DNA from: Methanoculleus sp. 7T
GTDB lineage: Archaea > Halobacteriota > Methanomicrobia > Methanomicrobiales > Methanoculleaceae
Direction of reading: 5' to 3'
Assembly: GCF_023195915.1 (NCBI RefSeq)
Contig: NZ_JALPRP010000001.1
Span: forward strand, 248,001 to 312,000
Length of the DNA: 64,000 nt
Positions 27,470 through 35,838 of the stretch are shown piece after piece. A program made the translations under genes and the position numbers. Within the stretch, counting starts at the first letter, position 1. Every line of letters starts with the position of its first letter. The notes under the pieces were generated by a model that saw only the letters and a list, made by a program, of their open reading frames with translations, was not told the origin of the DNA and ran no database searches.

Positions 27470-28926
27470 ACAGCGAAACCATCATCAATCTCCTCAAAGA
27501 CTGGCGGGTCGCCCTGCTGATCGTGCTGGTCGCCGGGTCCCTCATAGGCATCTATCTGACCCCTCCGAACCTGCAGAAGGGGCTTGAAGGGAACATCCAG
27601 TTCGGCCTCGACCTTGAGGGCGGTTCATGGCTCCAGATGGAGTTCCAGTCCGTGGTCGTGAGTTACTCTACCGATAAGCCGGTCGGAGACCTCATAGAGA
27701 ACCTCCAGAAGAGTCTGGAGGCGGATGTCGTCCAGATCGACGCGGACCATCTTGAGATCCGAAAGAGCGTCTCCCGTGCCGATCTCGAACCGATATTCGC
27801 AGCATCGGGCGCAAAGATCATCACCTACCATGAGGGGGTATCCTCGTTCACCGCGGATGAAGTGAAACGGATCCTCAACGAGAAGGTGAACGCCCTCGGG
27901 ATGCAGGACGCAAAGATCAACCTGCTCACCCCGACGGGAAGCGAATATCCGCAGTATGTGCGGATAGAACTCGCCGGCGTGGATATGGCGACGGCGCAGG
28001 AGATCGTCGGCAAACAGGGTATGTTCGAGATCCGGATCCAGACGACCGGAAACCAGACCGAGCACGTCCTCTTCGGCGACCAGATCACCAGCGTCGGCGT
28101 GCCGCAGAGGAGCCCCGGGACCCAAGAATGGGGCGTCGGGTTCACGCTCTCTGATACGGGCGCCCAGGCGTTCCGTGAGGCCGCCCTCAAGTACGGAGCG
28201 GTCGATAACCCAAGGGACCACCACCTCGTGATGCTCCTCGACAACGAGACCGTCTACAGCGCCCCGCTCTCCGGCGACCTTGCAGGGGAGCTCCGGTCGG
28301 GCCCGGTCAGGTCGCTCTCGGCCACCACCGGGACCGGCGACGGGGGGCTTGAAGACGCGATGACGCTCGAGATTCACCTGCGGGCCGGGGCCCTGCCGGT
28401 GAAGGTGAACGTCGTCGGGTCCGGGTCGGTCCCGGCGGCGCTCGGCGAGCACTTCAAGACGATGGTCGTCCTTGCCGGCCTGCTCGCGCTGCTCACCGTA
28501 GGGGTCGTCGTCTACTACCGCTACCGTGAAGCGTCGATCGTGCTCCCGATGCTGGCCATCAACCTCTCCGAGATCATCATCCTGCTCGGCATCGCGAGGT
28601 TTATCCAGCAACTTGACCTCGCCTCGATCGCGGGTCTGATAGCGGTGGTGGGTACCGGCATCGACCAGCTTGTCATCATCACGGACGAGGTCTTGCATGA
28701 GGGGCGCGTTCCGTCGCCGAACCTCTACATGAAGCGGTATGGGCGGGCCTTCGGCATCATCGCCGTGGCTGCGGCGACCGTCACCATCGCCATGCTCCCG
28801 CTGGCGCTCATGGACCTCTCCACCTTGAGAGGCTTTGCCATCATCACCATACTCGGTGTCCTGATCGGTATCTTGGTCACAAGACCCGCGTACGGAAAGA
28901 TAATCATGGCGATCCTCTCAAAATAA
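27466..28926 (+). CDS. secD: Protein-export membrane protein SecD
   Basis: 486 aa. One N-terminal helix, a large outside domain with FGLDLEGGSWLQMEF, and five C-terminal helices with GLIAVVGTGIDQLVIITDEV. The start overlaps the secF stop (ATGA). The bacterial proton-path residues are only partly kept in archaeal SecD, so coupling ion is uncertain. Confidence 0.95.
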   Translation: MNSETIINLLKDWRVALLIVLVAGSLIGIYLTPPNLQKGLEGNIQFGLDLEGGSWLQMEFQSVVVSYSTDKPVGDLIENLQKSLEADVVQIDADHLEIRKSVSRADLEPIFAASGAKIITYHEGVSSFTADEVKRILNEKVNALGMQDAKINLLTPTGSEYPQYVRIELAGVDMATAQEIVGKQGMFEIRIQTTGNQTEHVLFGDQITSVGVPQRSPGTQEWGVGFTLSDTGAQAFREAALKYGAVDNPRDHHLVMLLDNETVYSAPLSGDLAGELRSGPVRSLSATTGTGDGGLEDAMTLEIHLRAGALPVKVNVVGSGSVPAALGEHFKTMVVLAGLLALLTVGVVVYYRYREASIVLPMLAINLSEIIILLGIARFIQQLDLASIAGLIAVVGTGIDQLVIITDEVLHEGRVPSPNLYMKRYGRAFGIIAVAAATVTIAMLPLALMDLSTLRGFAIITILGVLIGILVTRPAYGKIIMAILSK

Positions 28927-28940
28927 CAACCCTACACAAC

Positions 28941-28972
28941 CTTTATTGCCCCGTTCACACACAATGTGTGAA
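28941..28972 (+). promoter_or_regulatory. Promoter and palindromic operator of trx-fno
   Basis: TATA-like CTTTATTG (28941-28948) followed by TTCACACA-CAA-TGTGTGAA (28954-28972), a perfect 8-bp inverted repeat ending on the A of the ATG. The predicted transcription start lies within it, so a bound repressor would block initiation. No ribosome site exists, so the mRNA is probably leaderless. Confidence 0.6.
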
Positions 28973-29274
28973 TGGGGTACAGCCTTATGGGAAAACCGGT
29001 TTTGATGGACTTCTACGCAGAGTGGTGCGGTCCGTGCCACCAGCAGTCGCCGATCATCGACAAGCTCAAAGAGAGAATGGGCGACCAGGTTGATATCAGA
29101 AAGATCGACGTCGGTGTCGATTCCGAACAGACGCGGCAGTACGCCGCGAAATACGACATTCAGTTCGTACCTACGCTCATCATCGAGAAAGACGGGGTGC
29201 TCATTCAGAAACTGGTGGGCGTCCAGGATCTCGAGAAGCTCGAGAGCATCTTAAAACCGCTGGTGAGCCAGTGA
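28972..29274 (+). CDS. trxA: Thioredoxin
   Basis: 100 aa. VLMDFYAEWCGPCHQQSPII carries the WCGPC active site (Cys about 20 and 23), and VPTLIIEKDG the cis-Pro loop. General dithiol reductant. Overlaps the fno gene by 4 bases (GTGA), an unusual pairing that suggests a joint redox role. Confidence 0.95.
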   Translation: MGYSLMGKPVLMDFYAEWCGPCHQQSPIIDKLKERMGDQVDIRKIDVGVDSEQTRQYAAKYDIQFVPTLIIEKDGVLIQKLVGVQDLEKLESILKPLVSQ

Positions 29275-29921
29275 AGATCGGCATTGTCGGCGGAACCGGC
29301 GATATCGGGGAGGGCATGGCGCTCCGGCTCTCTCCGAAATACGACGTGATAGTGGGCTCGCGTGAAGAAACAAAGGCGATCACAACCTGCGAGACCTGCC
29401 GGGAGACCCTGGGGGTCAGGGGACTGGAGTGCAGCCTCATCGGCGTCACCAACCAGCGTGCGGTCGACGAGGCGGATATCGTCGTCCTTGCGATACCGTT
29501 CAAGCATGTGACCCCCACCCTGAAGGCCCTGACCGGGTTTGAGGATAAGATCGTCATCACCCCTGTCAACCCGATCGAGCGGACGGATTATTTCTACTAC
29601 GCCCCTCCGCCAGAGGGTTCGGCGGCGATGATGATCAAGGGGATGCTGCCGTCGAGCGCGACCGTCTGTGCCGCGTTCAACAACGTCGCCGCAAACAAGT
29701 GGAAGATGCTCGAAGAAGAGTTGGACTACTCTGTCGCCGTCTGCTGTGACGACGACGGGGCGAAGAAGACCGTAATGGACCTCGTCAACACCGTATCGAG
29801 CCTCCGCGCCTACGATGCGGGGCCGCTTGCGGCCGCGTCGATCGTCGAGAGCGTAACGCCCCTCCTTCTCAACATAGCCCGCTTCAATAGGATGAAGGAC
29901 GTCGGCGTCAAATTTGTATAA
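29271..29921 (+). CDS. fno: F420H2:NADP oxidoreductase
   Basis: 216 aa, usual length. NADP-binding start IGIVGGTGDIGEGMALRL, then VIVGSREETKA, where Ser-Arg recognise the NADP 2'-phosphate. Interconverts F420H2 and NADPH. GTG start overlapping the trx stop. A T-rich run (TTATTTTT at 29926-29933) right after the stop may end the transcript. Confidence 0.93.
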   Translation: MKIGIVGGTGDIGEGMALRLSPKYDVIVGSREETKAITTCETCRETLGVRGLECSLIGVTNQRAVDEADIVVLAIPFKHVTPTLKALTGFEDKIVITPVNPIERTDYFYYAPPPEGSAAMMIKGMLPSSATVCAAFNNVAANKWKMLEEELDYSVAVCCDDDGAKKTVMDLVNTVSSLRAYDAGPLAAASIVESVTPLLLNIARFNRMKDVGVKFV

Positions 29922-30120
29922 CCACGTTATTTTTCCGGGTCTTGCGGAGGAGTGTGGGGTCTCGCCGTTCGGCGCGAAGACTACTCCCCCTCCGCGGTCG
30001 TTTTTCCGCGGGCCCTCTGGTTTTGCTCTTGGGCAGCGGGTCGTGGTGGATTTGCACAACTCATAGCTTCACGGAGGGGTATCGCTACGGGGGATGAGGT
30101 CGATGGGCGAAAGCAGCCCC

Positions 30121-30213
30121 CACTCCGCCCGCGCTTGTGGCGTTCCTCTCGCCTCCGGGGGCGGGAGCAATGCGTGGCGATGGTGGGAAGCCGTGCCCGG
30201 AGCGACTCAGGAG
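30121..30213 (+). repeat. Dispersed GC-rich repeat, copy A
   Basis: Shares with copy B the order: CCCGCGC-YTG-YGGCG block, a CGCC/GGGGGCGGG hairpin, then (T/A)TG(C)GTGGCGA, AAGCCGTGCCCG and (A)G(G)ACTC. About 75-80 percent alike by eye. Confidence 0.65.
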
Positions 30214-30307
30214 AAGGGGTCCCGGAGCGGGTAAGGTGGGGTCCAGAGATAGACGGAACCCGGTTCTTCCTCGGGCTTGTCCCTATGCACTGGACCATGG
30301 TGGCCAG

Positions 30308-30326
30308 CGCACCTGACGGTGCTCGA
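30308..30326 (-). repeat. 20-base hairpin motif, inverted copy
   Basis: CGCACCTGACGGTGCTCGA, the reverse complement of the motif at 30588, identical over 19 bases. Confidence 0.7.
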
Positions 30327-30422
30327 ACGCCCACTGTGCCACCGGGCGTTTATCGCCCCAGGGGGAGGGGACCGGGGAGACCCCCTCCCCGCAGGAGATA
30401 CCTGCAAACCTTCTCTAACCCC

Positions 30423-30519
30423 CACCCCACCCGCGCCTGCGGCGCTCCTCCCCGCCCCCACCGGGGGCGGGGCAGTCATGGCGATACCCGGTGAGAAAGC
30501 CGTGCCCGAGCAGGACTCT
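30423..30519 (+). repeat. Dispersed GC-rich repeat, copy B
   Basis: Core hairpin CCGCCCCC-A-CCGGGGGCGGGG followed by CAGTCATGGCGA and AAAGCCGTGCCCGAG. Aligns with copy A throughout and with the core of copy C (35251-35310). Confidence 0.65.
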
Positions 30520-30587
30520 GAATGCGACCTTCCAGAACGAACAGATGAGGGTTCAGCAGAGCCAGAACAAGAGAAACCCGAAGGATT

Positions 30588-30704
30588 TCGAGCACCGTCA
30601 GGTGCGATGAATTCCGCTCCTGCGGAACGGAGTTCAAGAAGACCGGAGGTCTTCGAGTGAGCCGACCGGCCGAAGGGCGGGAACTCGAGCACCGCCAGGT
30701 GCGA
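30588..30704. repeat. Array of short perfect hairpins
   Basis: Consecutive stem-loops: GCACC-GTCA-GGTGC (inside 30588-30607), TTCCGC-TCCT-GCGGAA (30612-30627), AAGACC-GGA-GGTCTT (30639-30653), and GCACC-GCCA-GGTGC (inside 30685-30704). The first and last are near-identical 20-base units. Confidence 0.65.
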
Positions 30705-30861
30705 AGGGTGTCGCCCCCCAGTAGAAGCGTTACGCGATGACCTCAGATTTTTGCGCTTGGTTCCACATCCGGTTCTATCGACACCCCGGCGAGGCGGTGT
30801 CCCCCCAAGGGCAATGCACATATCCCCAAGCAAGGCCAACCAGTTCTGTACGGGAGTCTAG

Positions 30862-31413
30862 GTGCAGAGAATGCTGGATCTGGAGTTTGAACGGATAGGA
30901 AAGCGCCTCTTTCTCGAAGGGCTTGTCGGAGCGAATTTTGGGAACATGAGCATGCGCGGCGAGGGCGGGTTTTACATCACCCGGACCGGCGCCTACCTCG
31001 ACGCTCGGGAGATGCCGGCCTTCGTCCCGGAGACGGGCAATGCGCCGCCTGAAGCCTCAAGCGAGTACCGGGTCCACCGGGAGGTCTACCGGGCGACCCC
31101 GCACCTTGCGATCGTCCACGCCCACCCGGTCCATGCCGTCGCCGCCTCGCTCGACGCAGATCTCATTCGACCGGCCGACAGTGAAGGCGGGATGCTCTGC
31201 CCGGAGATCCCAGTCGTCGAGGGGAAGCCTGGGACCGACGAGATCGCACGGAATGTCGCCGGGGCGCTCCGCGGCGGCCGCATCGTCATCGTCCGCGGGC
31301 ACGGAACATTCGCTGCCGGAAAAACGCTGGACGAGGCGTATACCTACACCTCGATCGCCGAATACGCCTGCCGGATCCTCTTCTTATCTGGGCGGCTTCG
31401 GAGGGTTGTGTAA
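30862..31413 (+). CDS. Class II aldolase/adducin family protein
   Basis: 183 aa. Metal-binding HAHPVH (about residues 90-95) and second histidine in VRGHGTFAAGKTLDEAY are intact, with GANFGNMSMR as the substrate-phosphate loop. Likely cleaves or forms a fuculose-/rhamnulose-phosphate-type substrate; in methanogens such proteins are annotated as L-fuculose phosphate aldolase, but the substrate is unproven. GTG at 30862 or ATG at 30871 could be the start. Its last 30 bases overlap the convergent glycosyltransferase gene. Confidence 0.85.
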   Translation: MQRMLDLEFERIGKRLFLEGLVGANFGNMSMRGEGGFYITRTGAYLDAREMPAFVPETGNAPPEASSEYRVHREVYRATPHLAIVHAHPVHAVAASLDADLIRPADSEGGMLCPEIPVVEGKPGTDEIARNVAGALRGGRIVIVRGHGTFAAGKTLDEAYTYTSIAEYACRILFLSGRLRRVV

Positions 31414-32310
31414 CTGTTCGATCTGGTGGATGGTCTCGCGGTGAAACCCAAGCAGCATGTCGCTGATAACCCCGAACATGAAGATCTGAAAGCCTATGGT
31501 GATCAGAAGGACCGTGAGGATGGTGAGCGGCAGGTGCTCGATGTTCTTGAGCCACTCGAGAACGACATATATGCCGACAACGCCCCCGGCAAGCGATATG
31601 AAGAGGCCGATGATCCCGAAGTAAAATATCGGGTTGTTCATCTTTGCAAGCCGATATATGGTTGAGAATATCCTGACGCCGTCTTGGAAGGGGTTCAGTT
31701 TGGTGACGGTGCCGGGCCGCGCGAGGTATTTGACCGGGACGACCGTGACCCGCTGCCCGTTCCTTATCGCCTCGACCGCCATCTCGGTCTCGATCTCGAA
31801 CCCCGCCTCCGTAAGGGTCATCTGCCGGATCGAGCGAAGAGTAAAGGCGCGGTAGCCGGAGAGGATGTCGCGGAGGTCTTTTCCGTGGGCAATCTTGAAC
31901 ATCAGGTTGAGGATCTGGTTGCCGAGGAGGTTTAACCGGGTGAACGCCCCTGCGTCGGGGTTGACGAGACGGTCGCCGATGGCGTGGTCGAACCCGAGGG
32001 CGAGCGGTTCGAGCATCCTCTCGGCGTCTTCCGGCGAGTAGGTGCCGTCGCCGTCGAGCATGAGCACGTACGGCTTATCGATGATCTCCACGGCCTCGAT
32101 GATGGCGTTGCCCTTTCCCTTTCCCGTCTGCGTCCGGACCGTCGCCCCTGCAGCCCGTGCGATATCGGGGGTGTTGTCGGTGCTGTTCCCGTCCATGACG
32201 AGGATGTGCTCAAAACCACGCTGCTTGAACTCTTCGACCAACGTGCCGATCGTCGGGGCCTCGTTCAGCGTGGGGATGAAGATGCATACCTCATCGCGCT
32301 CGATTCTCAT
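31384..32310 (-). CDS. Family 2 glycosyltransferase, AglJ/dolichyl-phosphate type
   Basis: 308 aa from the ATG before RIERDEVCIFIPTLNEAPTI. GT-A fold with VLMLDGDGTYSPEDAERM (DxD-like metal site), GYRAFTLRSIRQM, and two C-terminal membrane helices. This matches archaeal AglJ, which loads the first sugar on dolichyl phosphate for N-glycosylation, or a dolichyl-phosphate mannose/glucose synthase. The upstream reading from 32388 is rejected as poor sequence. It diverges from DUF99 across 40 bases. Confidence 0.85.
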   Translation of the reverse strand: MRIERDEVCIFIPTLNEAPTIGTLVEEFKQRGFEHILVMDGNSTDNTPDIARAAGATVRTQTGKGKGNAIIEAVEIIDKPYVLMLDGDGTYSPEDAERMLEPLALGFDHAIGDRLVNPDAGAFTRLNLLGNQILNLMFKIAHGKDLRDILSGYRAFTLRSIRQMTLTEAGFEIETEMAVEAIRNGQRVTVVPVKYLARPGTVTKLNPFQDGVRIFSTIYRLAKMNNPIFYFGIIGLFISLAGGVVGIYVVLEWLKNIEHLPLTILTVLLITIGFQIFMFGVISDMLLGFHRETIHQIEQLHNPPKPPR

Positions 32311-32329
32311 CGGAGTACTATTATCCGAT
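32309..32329. promoter_or_regulatory. Inverted repeat in the divergent glycosyltransferase/DUF99 promoter region
   Basis: ATCGGA-N9-TCCGAT, perfect 6-bp arms, touching the glycosyltransferase start codon; a shorter GATT-GAT-AATC repeat follows. The 40-base gap must hold both promoters, so one bound factor could control both genes. Confidence 0.4.
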
Positions 32330-32350
32330 TGATAATCATAAGGACTTCGC

Positions 32351-32944
32351 ATGCATATCGCCAAATCGGGGCTCCGGGTCCTCGGCATCGCCGAGAGTTA
32401 CTCGGGGCGGGAGCAGTCCACGCTTGCCGGGGTCGTCATGCGCAAGGACCTCCTCATCGACGGGGCGGCCTTCGCCCGTGTGACCGTCGGGGGGTCGGAT
32501 GCGACCGAGGCCGTCATTCGGCTCTTCACCGGCCTCGGCCGCAAAGACGTCAACCTCCTGATGATCAGCGGGAATGTCATCGCGTGGTACAACATCATCG
32601 ACCCGGCGGCGGTGCAGACGGCGACCGGGCTCCCCGTCGTCGTCGTCACCTACGAGGAGTCGGAGGGGCTCGCGGAAGAGATCCGCCGCCACTTCCCCGG
32701 TGACGCCGAGAGGCTCGCCGCATACCGGCGGCTCGGCGACCGTGTTCCCGTCAGGCTCCACACCGGGTACGACCTCTTCATCCGCCCCTGCGGCCTCTCC
32801 ACCGAGGATGCCGCGATGCTCTGCAACGACTTCACGTACGAAGGAAGGGTGCCCGAACCGGTCAGGGTGGCGCGGCTCATCGCCCGCGGCGTCGTGCGGT
32901 CGTCCTTGTGCGGCGGGTCAGCTCCTGACGACCATGACCGTTGA
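32351..32944 (+). CDS. DUF99 family protein
   Basis: 197 aa. LRVLGIAESYSGREQSTLAG and the following VVMRKDLLIDG are the DUF99 start; this family shares the endonuclease V-like/RNase H fold core but its biochemistry is unsettled. Its end overlaps the convergent UspA gene by 27 bases. Confidence 0.85.
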   Translation: MHIAKSGLRVLGIAESYSGREQSTLAGVVMRKDLLIDGAAFARVTVGGSDATEAVIRLFTGLGRKDVNLLMISGNVIAWYNIIDPAAVQTATGLPVVVVTYEESEGLAEEIRRHFPGDAERLAAYRRLGDRVPVRLHTGYDLFIRPCGLSTEDAAMLCNDFTYEGRVPEPVRVARLIARGVVRSSLCGGSAPDDHDR

Positions 32945-33364
32945 CGTCGCGTGATCGACGACGTACGAACTGACGCTCCCGAGGAAGAAACGGTCGACCC
33001 TGCCCCTGCCGTGAGACCCGACCACGGTCAGATCGGCGCCGAGTTCCTGCGCCAGTGCTGTGATCTCGGCTCCCGGATGCCCCCAGCGCTTGTGGATGGC
33101 AAGTTTGGCACCGGCCGCGGTAGCCCGCCGCTCCGCGTCGGCAAGGATCTCGTCCGCTTCCCGTTCGAGCGAGTCGAGGACCGCCTGCTGGGCGATATCG
33201 GGAGGTTCGAGCTCGTTGAGGATCAACGTGGGATACATGCCGGTCTGGACGACGTGCACGGCATGCACGGAGGCCTGCATGGCGCGGGCGACTGCCAGCG
33301 CCTCTTCAAGCGCCCGGCGGCTGATCTCCGACCCGTCGACCGCCACGAGTATCGTTTTGAACAT
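32918..33364 (-). CDS. Universal stress protein UspA family
   Basis: 148 aa from MFKTILVAVDGSEISRRALE. Ends with the ATP-binding loop GSHGRGRVDRFFLGSVSSYV (G-2x-G-9x-G(S/T)). The nine residues before the chosen ATG are dropped. Single-domain, ATP-binding subtype. Confidence 0.93.
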   Translation of the reverse strand: MFKTILVAVDGSEISRRALEEALAVARAMQASVHAVHVVQTGMYPTLILNELEPPDIAQQAVLDSLEREADEILADAERRATAAGAKLAIHKRWGHPGAEITALAQELGADLTVVGSHGRGRVDRFFLGSVSSYVVDHATSTVMVVRS

Positions 33365-33413
33365 ACGGAGTCTAGGAGCGTGCCGGTACAAAAATCTGTC
33401 TCTGTAGGCGGCC

Positions 33414-33986
33414 TCACGCCCTCACCGTATGCCTTGAGATCACCTTTCCTGTTCGTTTGTCCACGATCGCCACGGTGACCTTTGCACCCGGCTGGAGCGT
33501 GCGGTCGGCGAGGTCCACCTCCATCTCCTCGCCCGGGTTCCAGTAGGGGGTGCGGCACCCCGGGCCTTTGAGGTAGCGTACGCCGTTATGATGCGATGCG
33601 ATGATGAGATGGCCGTTTAAGGTCTGGACGGTGCGGATCTTCTGGCCGTTCTGATAGAAGACCGCTCTCAGACAGTCGTTCTCATACACCGTACTTCCGT
33701 TGTTGAGGAGGATGACCCGGCTTGCCCACGTCAGGGCCCCGGTCTCTTTGCTGGTGTGCAGGACCCCGGTGATGATGATCGGGGGCTCCGGCGGCTCCGC
33801 CCACGACCATGAGGGGATCATCGCAAGCAGCATCAGCAGAACAAGAGCGGCGAGGATGATGGTGACGGCGACCATCAGGAGCTCGCCGTGCGTATCGGAG
33901 AGAGCACGTTCGTCGGCGGCGATGCGCCTTACCCGAGACCCCCGCGGGCCGGAGAGGGGCGGCCGGGCCCTAATACGGCATCCCAT
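33414..33986 (-). CDS. Archaeal type IV pilin-like protein
   Basis: About 190 aa. ADERALSDTHGELLMVAVTI is the archaeal Pilin_N (DUF1628) signature: short charged leader, cleavage site before a hydrophobic helix (VTIILAALVLLMLLAMI). The rest is an outside beta-rich domain. The start overlaps the transglutaminase stop by 17 bases. The 35-residue leader before the helix is longer than usual, so the start may lie further in, but no other ATG or GTG suits. Probably a surface or pilus component. Confidence 0.75.
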   Translation of the reverse strand: MGCRIRARPPLSGPRGSRVRRIAADERALSDTHGELLMVAVTIILAALVLLMLLAMIPSWSWAEPPEPPIIITGVLHTSKETGALTWASRVILLNNGSTVYENDCLRAVFYQNGQKIRTVQTLNGHLIIASHHNGVRYLKGPGCRTPYWNPGEEMEVDLADRTLQPGAKVTVAIVDKRTGKVISRHTVRA

Positions 33987-35076
33987 ACCACTGGGCCAGG
34001 TTCCGATACCGGCCGTAATTGTACTGGTCCAACACTCTGCCCATGCCTTGTATCTTGTTCCACTCGGCGGCGTCGGTGTACTCCCGCCAGATCCCCTCAA
34101 AGGAGGCTCCGTCCGCTACGACGAAGACCTTCGGGTCCGATCTCAACTTTCCGACCCCTGCATAGTCCCCTTCGGCATCGGTCGGGATGGTCGGCACGGT
34201 GGTCTCGATGAACGCATACCCGGTCTTCTTGTAGCAGTAGGCCGCAGGCGCCTTGATGCCCACGGCCATATGGCACTCCTCCTCGAACTCGAATACCGCA
34301 ACGCCGTATCCCAGTTCTCGGAGGAGGTACGCGAGCAGCAGCGACTTCTCGTCGCAGTCCCCGTTCTGGTGGTAGAGCACATGATAGGGATACTTTGCCG
34401 CCGTGTTGAACGAGTAATCGATGTAGGGGATCTTCTGGACCATGCTGATCGCTGCCCGCACTTGGTCGTCGGGTTTCTCCTCCGCCGCACGGATATTCTC
34501 GGCCAACCGCTTCAGGTATCGGTCTTGGATGCTCTCGTCGACGAACTGGAGCCAGTAGTCGCGTTCGTCGTCGAACGAGGCCGGGTACTTCGTAGAAAGG
34601 TAGTCGTTGACGCCCCGATGGGCATCGAACCGGATCAGCCCCGGTCTGCCGCGGAGGACGTAGGGGTAGTCGATGGTCTTCTGCCCGGTCTCGAGGTCTT
34701 CGGGCGTGAGTTGGGGCGAACCGATGCCCGGTGCGTCCGGAGGTCCGGCGGCCAGCGCCCGTACCGATGAATAGACATCTCCGCCCCAGAGGACCGCCGC
34801 GCCGATGACGGCAAGGACGACGACGACCTTAAGAATAGAGGTTCCGTGCGGTGCGCAGCTGCGCGCACGGTTCGGCTTCCGATAGTAGTGCCAGCGCGTC
34901 TGGCCTCCAAACTCCTCCACAAAAACGCGGTAACCGTATGACTCGCCGTTCAGGTGGAGCACCGGCTGTTGTGCCCGCGCCTCCGGGTTCACAAACCATT
35001 CATACGCCGCATTCTTGACCCATTGAGGGGGGTCCGGGATCTCTGCCCACCCGGACCTGTCGCGTTCGCCGGACAT
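33970..35076 (-). CDS. Membrane-anchored transglutaminase-like protein
   Basis: 368 aa. Cytoplasmic N-terminus with a tryptophan/proline-rich part, one membrane helix (about 82-98), then an outside transglutaminase-like domain with Cys241 in NGDCDEKSLLLAYLL, His269 in EECHMAVG and an acidic residue in FIETT: the catalytic triad is intact. It may act as a protease or crosslinker of surface proteins, possibly of the pilin encoded next to it. Its ATG is followed by nothing else on the operon but the pilin. Confidence 0.82.
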   Translation of the reverse strand: MSGERDRSGWAEIPDPPQWVKNAAYEWFVNPEARAQQPVLHLNGESYGYRVFVEEFGGQTRWHYYRKPNRARSCAPHGTSILKVVVVLAVIGAAVLWGGDVYSSVRALAAGPPDAPGIGSPQLTPEDLETGQKTIDYPYVLRGRPGLIRFDAHRGVNDYLSTKYPASFDDERDYWLQFVDESIQDRYLKRLAENIRAAEEKPDDQVRAAISMVQKIPYIDYSFNTAAKYPYHVLYHQNGDCDEKSLLLAYLLRELGYGVAVFEFEEECHMAVGIKAPAAYCYKKTGYAFIETTVPTIPTDAEGDYAGVGKLRSDPKVFVVADGASFEGIWREYTDAAEWNKIQGMGRVLDQYNYGRYRNLAQWYGMPY

Positions 35077-35491
35077 TCACGTCGATGAGAAATTTACTAT
35101 ACTCACTATAAACATTGCGGAATGATTCGGGAGTGGATGGGGCGGAACGGGAAAAAACATTCGAGGAGGCAGGGCGAGGATTGACCCCGAGCCTTGAGGC
35201 TCGCTGCCGCAGACGACACTCGACTTGGACCGTCGCGTCCTACGGGCAGTCGTTCTCCGCCCCTGGGGCGGGGGCAGTGCGTGGCGAGAGGCGACTGTGC
35301 ACAGGACGACGACTCTACGGACTATCGCAGAAAAAATGTAGATCTAGGACTTCGAGCACCGCTCGGGATGCGACTCTGTAAAATCGATTGATCCGATCAG
35401 AACAGGGCTGATCCGTAGAGTCGAGATCTCTCGGGACGACAACCCTGAAGAGAGCGGCGACGGTCTTGACCGAGCCAAAAAGAGAGGTAAC
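35077..35491. other. Noncoding interval with a third copy of the dispersed repeat
   Basis: Promoter side of the transglutaminase gene (AT-rich, 35085-35115), then GC-rich repeat material (copy C at 35251-35310, and a decayed GAGCACCG motif at about 35349). No reading frame on either strand looks coding. Confidence 0.6.
35251..35310 (+). repeat. Dispersed GC-rich repeat, copy C (partial)
   Basis: Core CCGCCCCT-GGGGCGGGGGCA then GTGCGTGGCGA, as in copy A and B; flanks are degraded. Confidence 0.6.
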
Positions 35492-35833
35492 TTACTCCTG
35501 AAGTTCTTCAAGAGCAAGTTGATACATCCAGTCGAGGAGGAGCGCGCACTCCTCCGGGACGCATTCCCGCTCGCAGCCGATGCACGGGAGGATCTCCCCT
35601 CCTGCGAGGATGACGCACGGATCGATCGCACGCTTCTTCGCCCGCAGTAGGTAAGTCTTGATGCCGTCGCTGCGGAACTCGACACGCTCGATCAACCCGG
35701 CATCCAGCAGCCGCTTCACAATCCTTGAGCACTTTCTACTATCGATCTCAAGGAGCTTCCAGAGTTCGCTCTGGAGAACACCTTGGCGGTGGGATTGGAT
35801 AACCTTAAGTGCTTCTTCCTCCTGGTCGGGCAT
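35492..35833 (-). CDS. Winged-helix regulator with C-terminal cysteine cluster
   Basis: 113 aa. N-terminal MarR/Lrp-like winged helix (QSELWKLLEIDSRKCSRIVK, then a wing ending in TYLLRAKK) and a C-terminal CIGCERECVPEEC pattern (CxxC-x3-C-x4-C) that could bind zinc or an Fe-S cluster, making it a metal- or redox-sensing candidate. Starts 5 bases after the LSm gene. Confidence 0.78.
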   Translation of the reverse strand: MPDQEEEALKVIQSHRQGVLQSELWKLLEIDSRKCSRIVKRLLDAGLIERVEFRSDGIKTYLLRAKKRAIDPCVILAGGEILPCIGCERECVPEECALLLDWMYQLALEELQE

Positions 35834-35838
35834 GGCTA

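Larger units (their letters stand above)
29922..30861. other. 940-bp GC-rich noncoding interval with repeats and hairpins
   Basis: Several open frames cross it, but they are Arg/Ser/Pro-rich on both strands and resemble no protein. It holds two copies of a dispersed repeat (30121-30213, 30423-30519), three copies of a 20-base motif and a run of short perfect hairpins (30588-30704). The right end, from about 30840, holds the start region of the aldolase gene. Confidence 0.7.

Noticed and set aside
30207-30839. 210-codon minus-strand frame in the repeat interval
   Set aside because: Ser/Arg/Gly-rich and built from the repeats; no family, and frames on both strands look alike.
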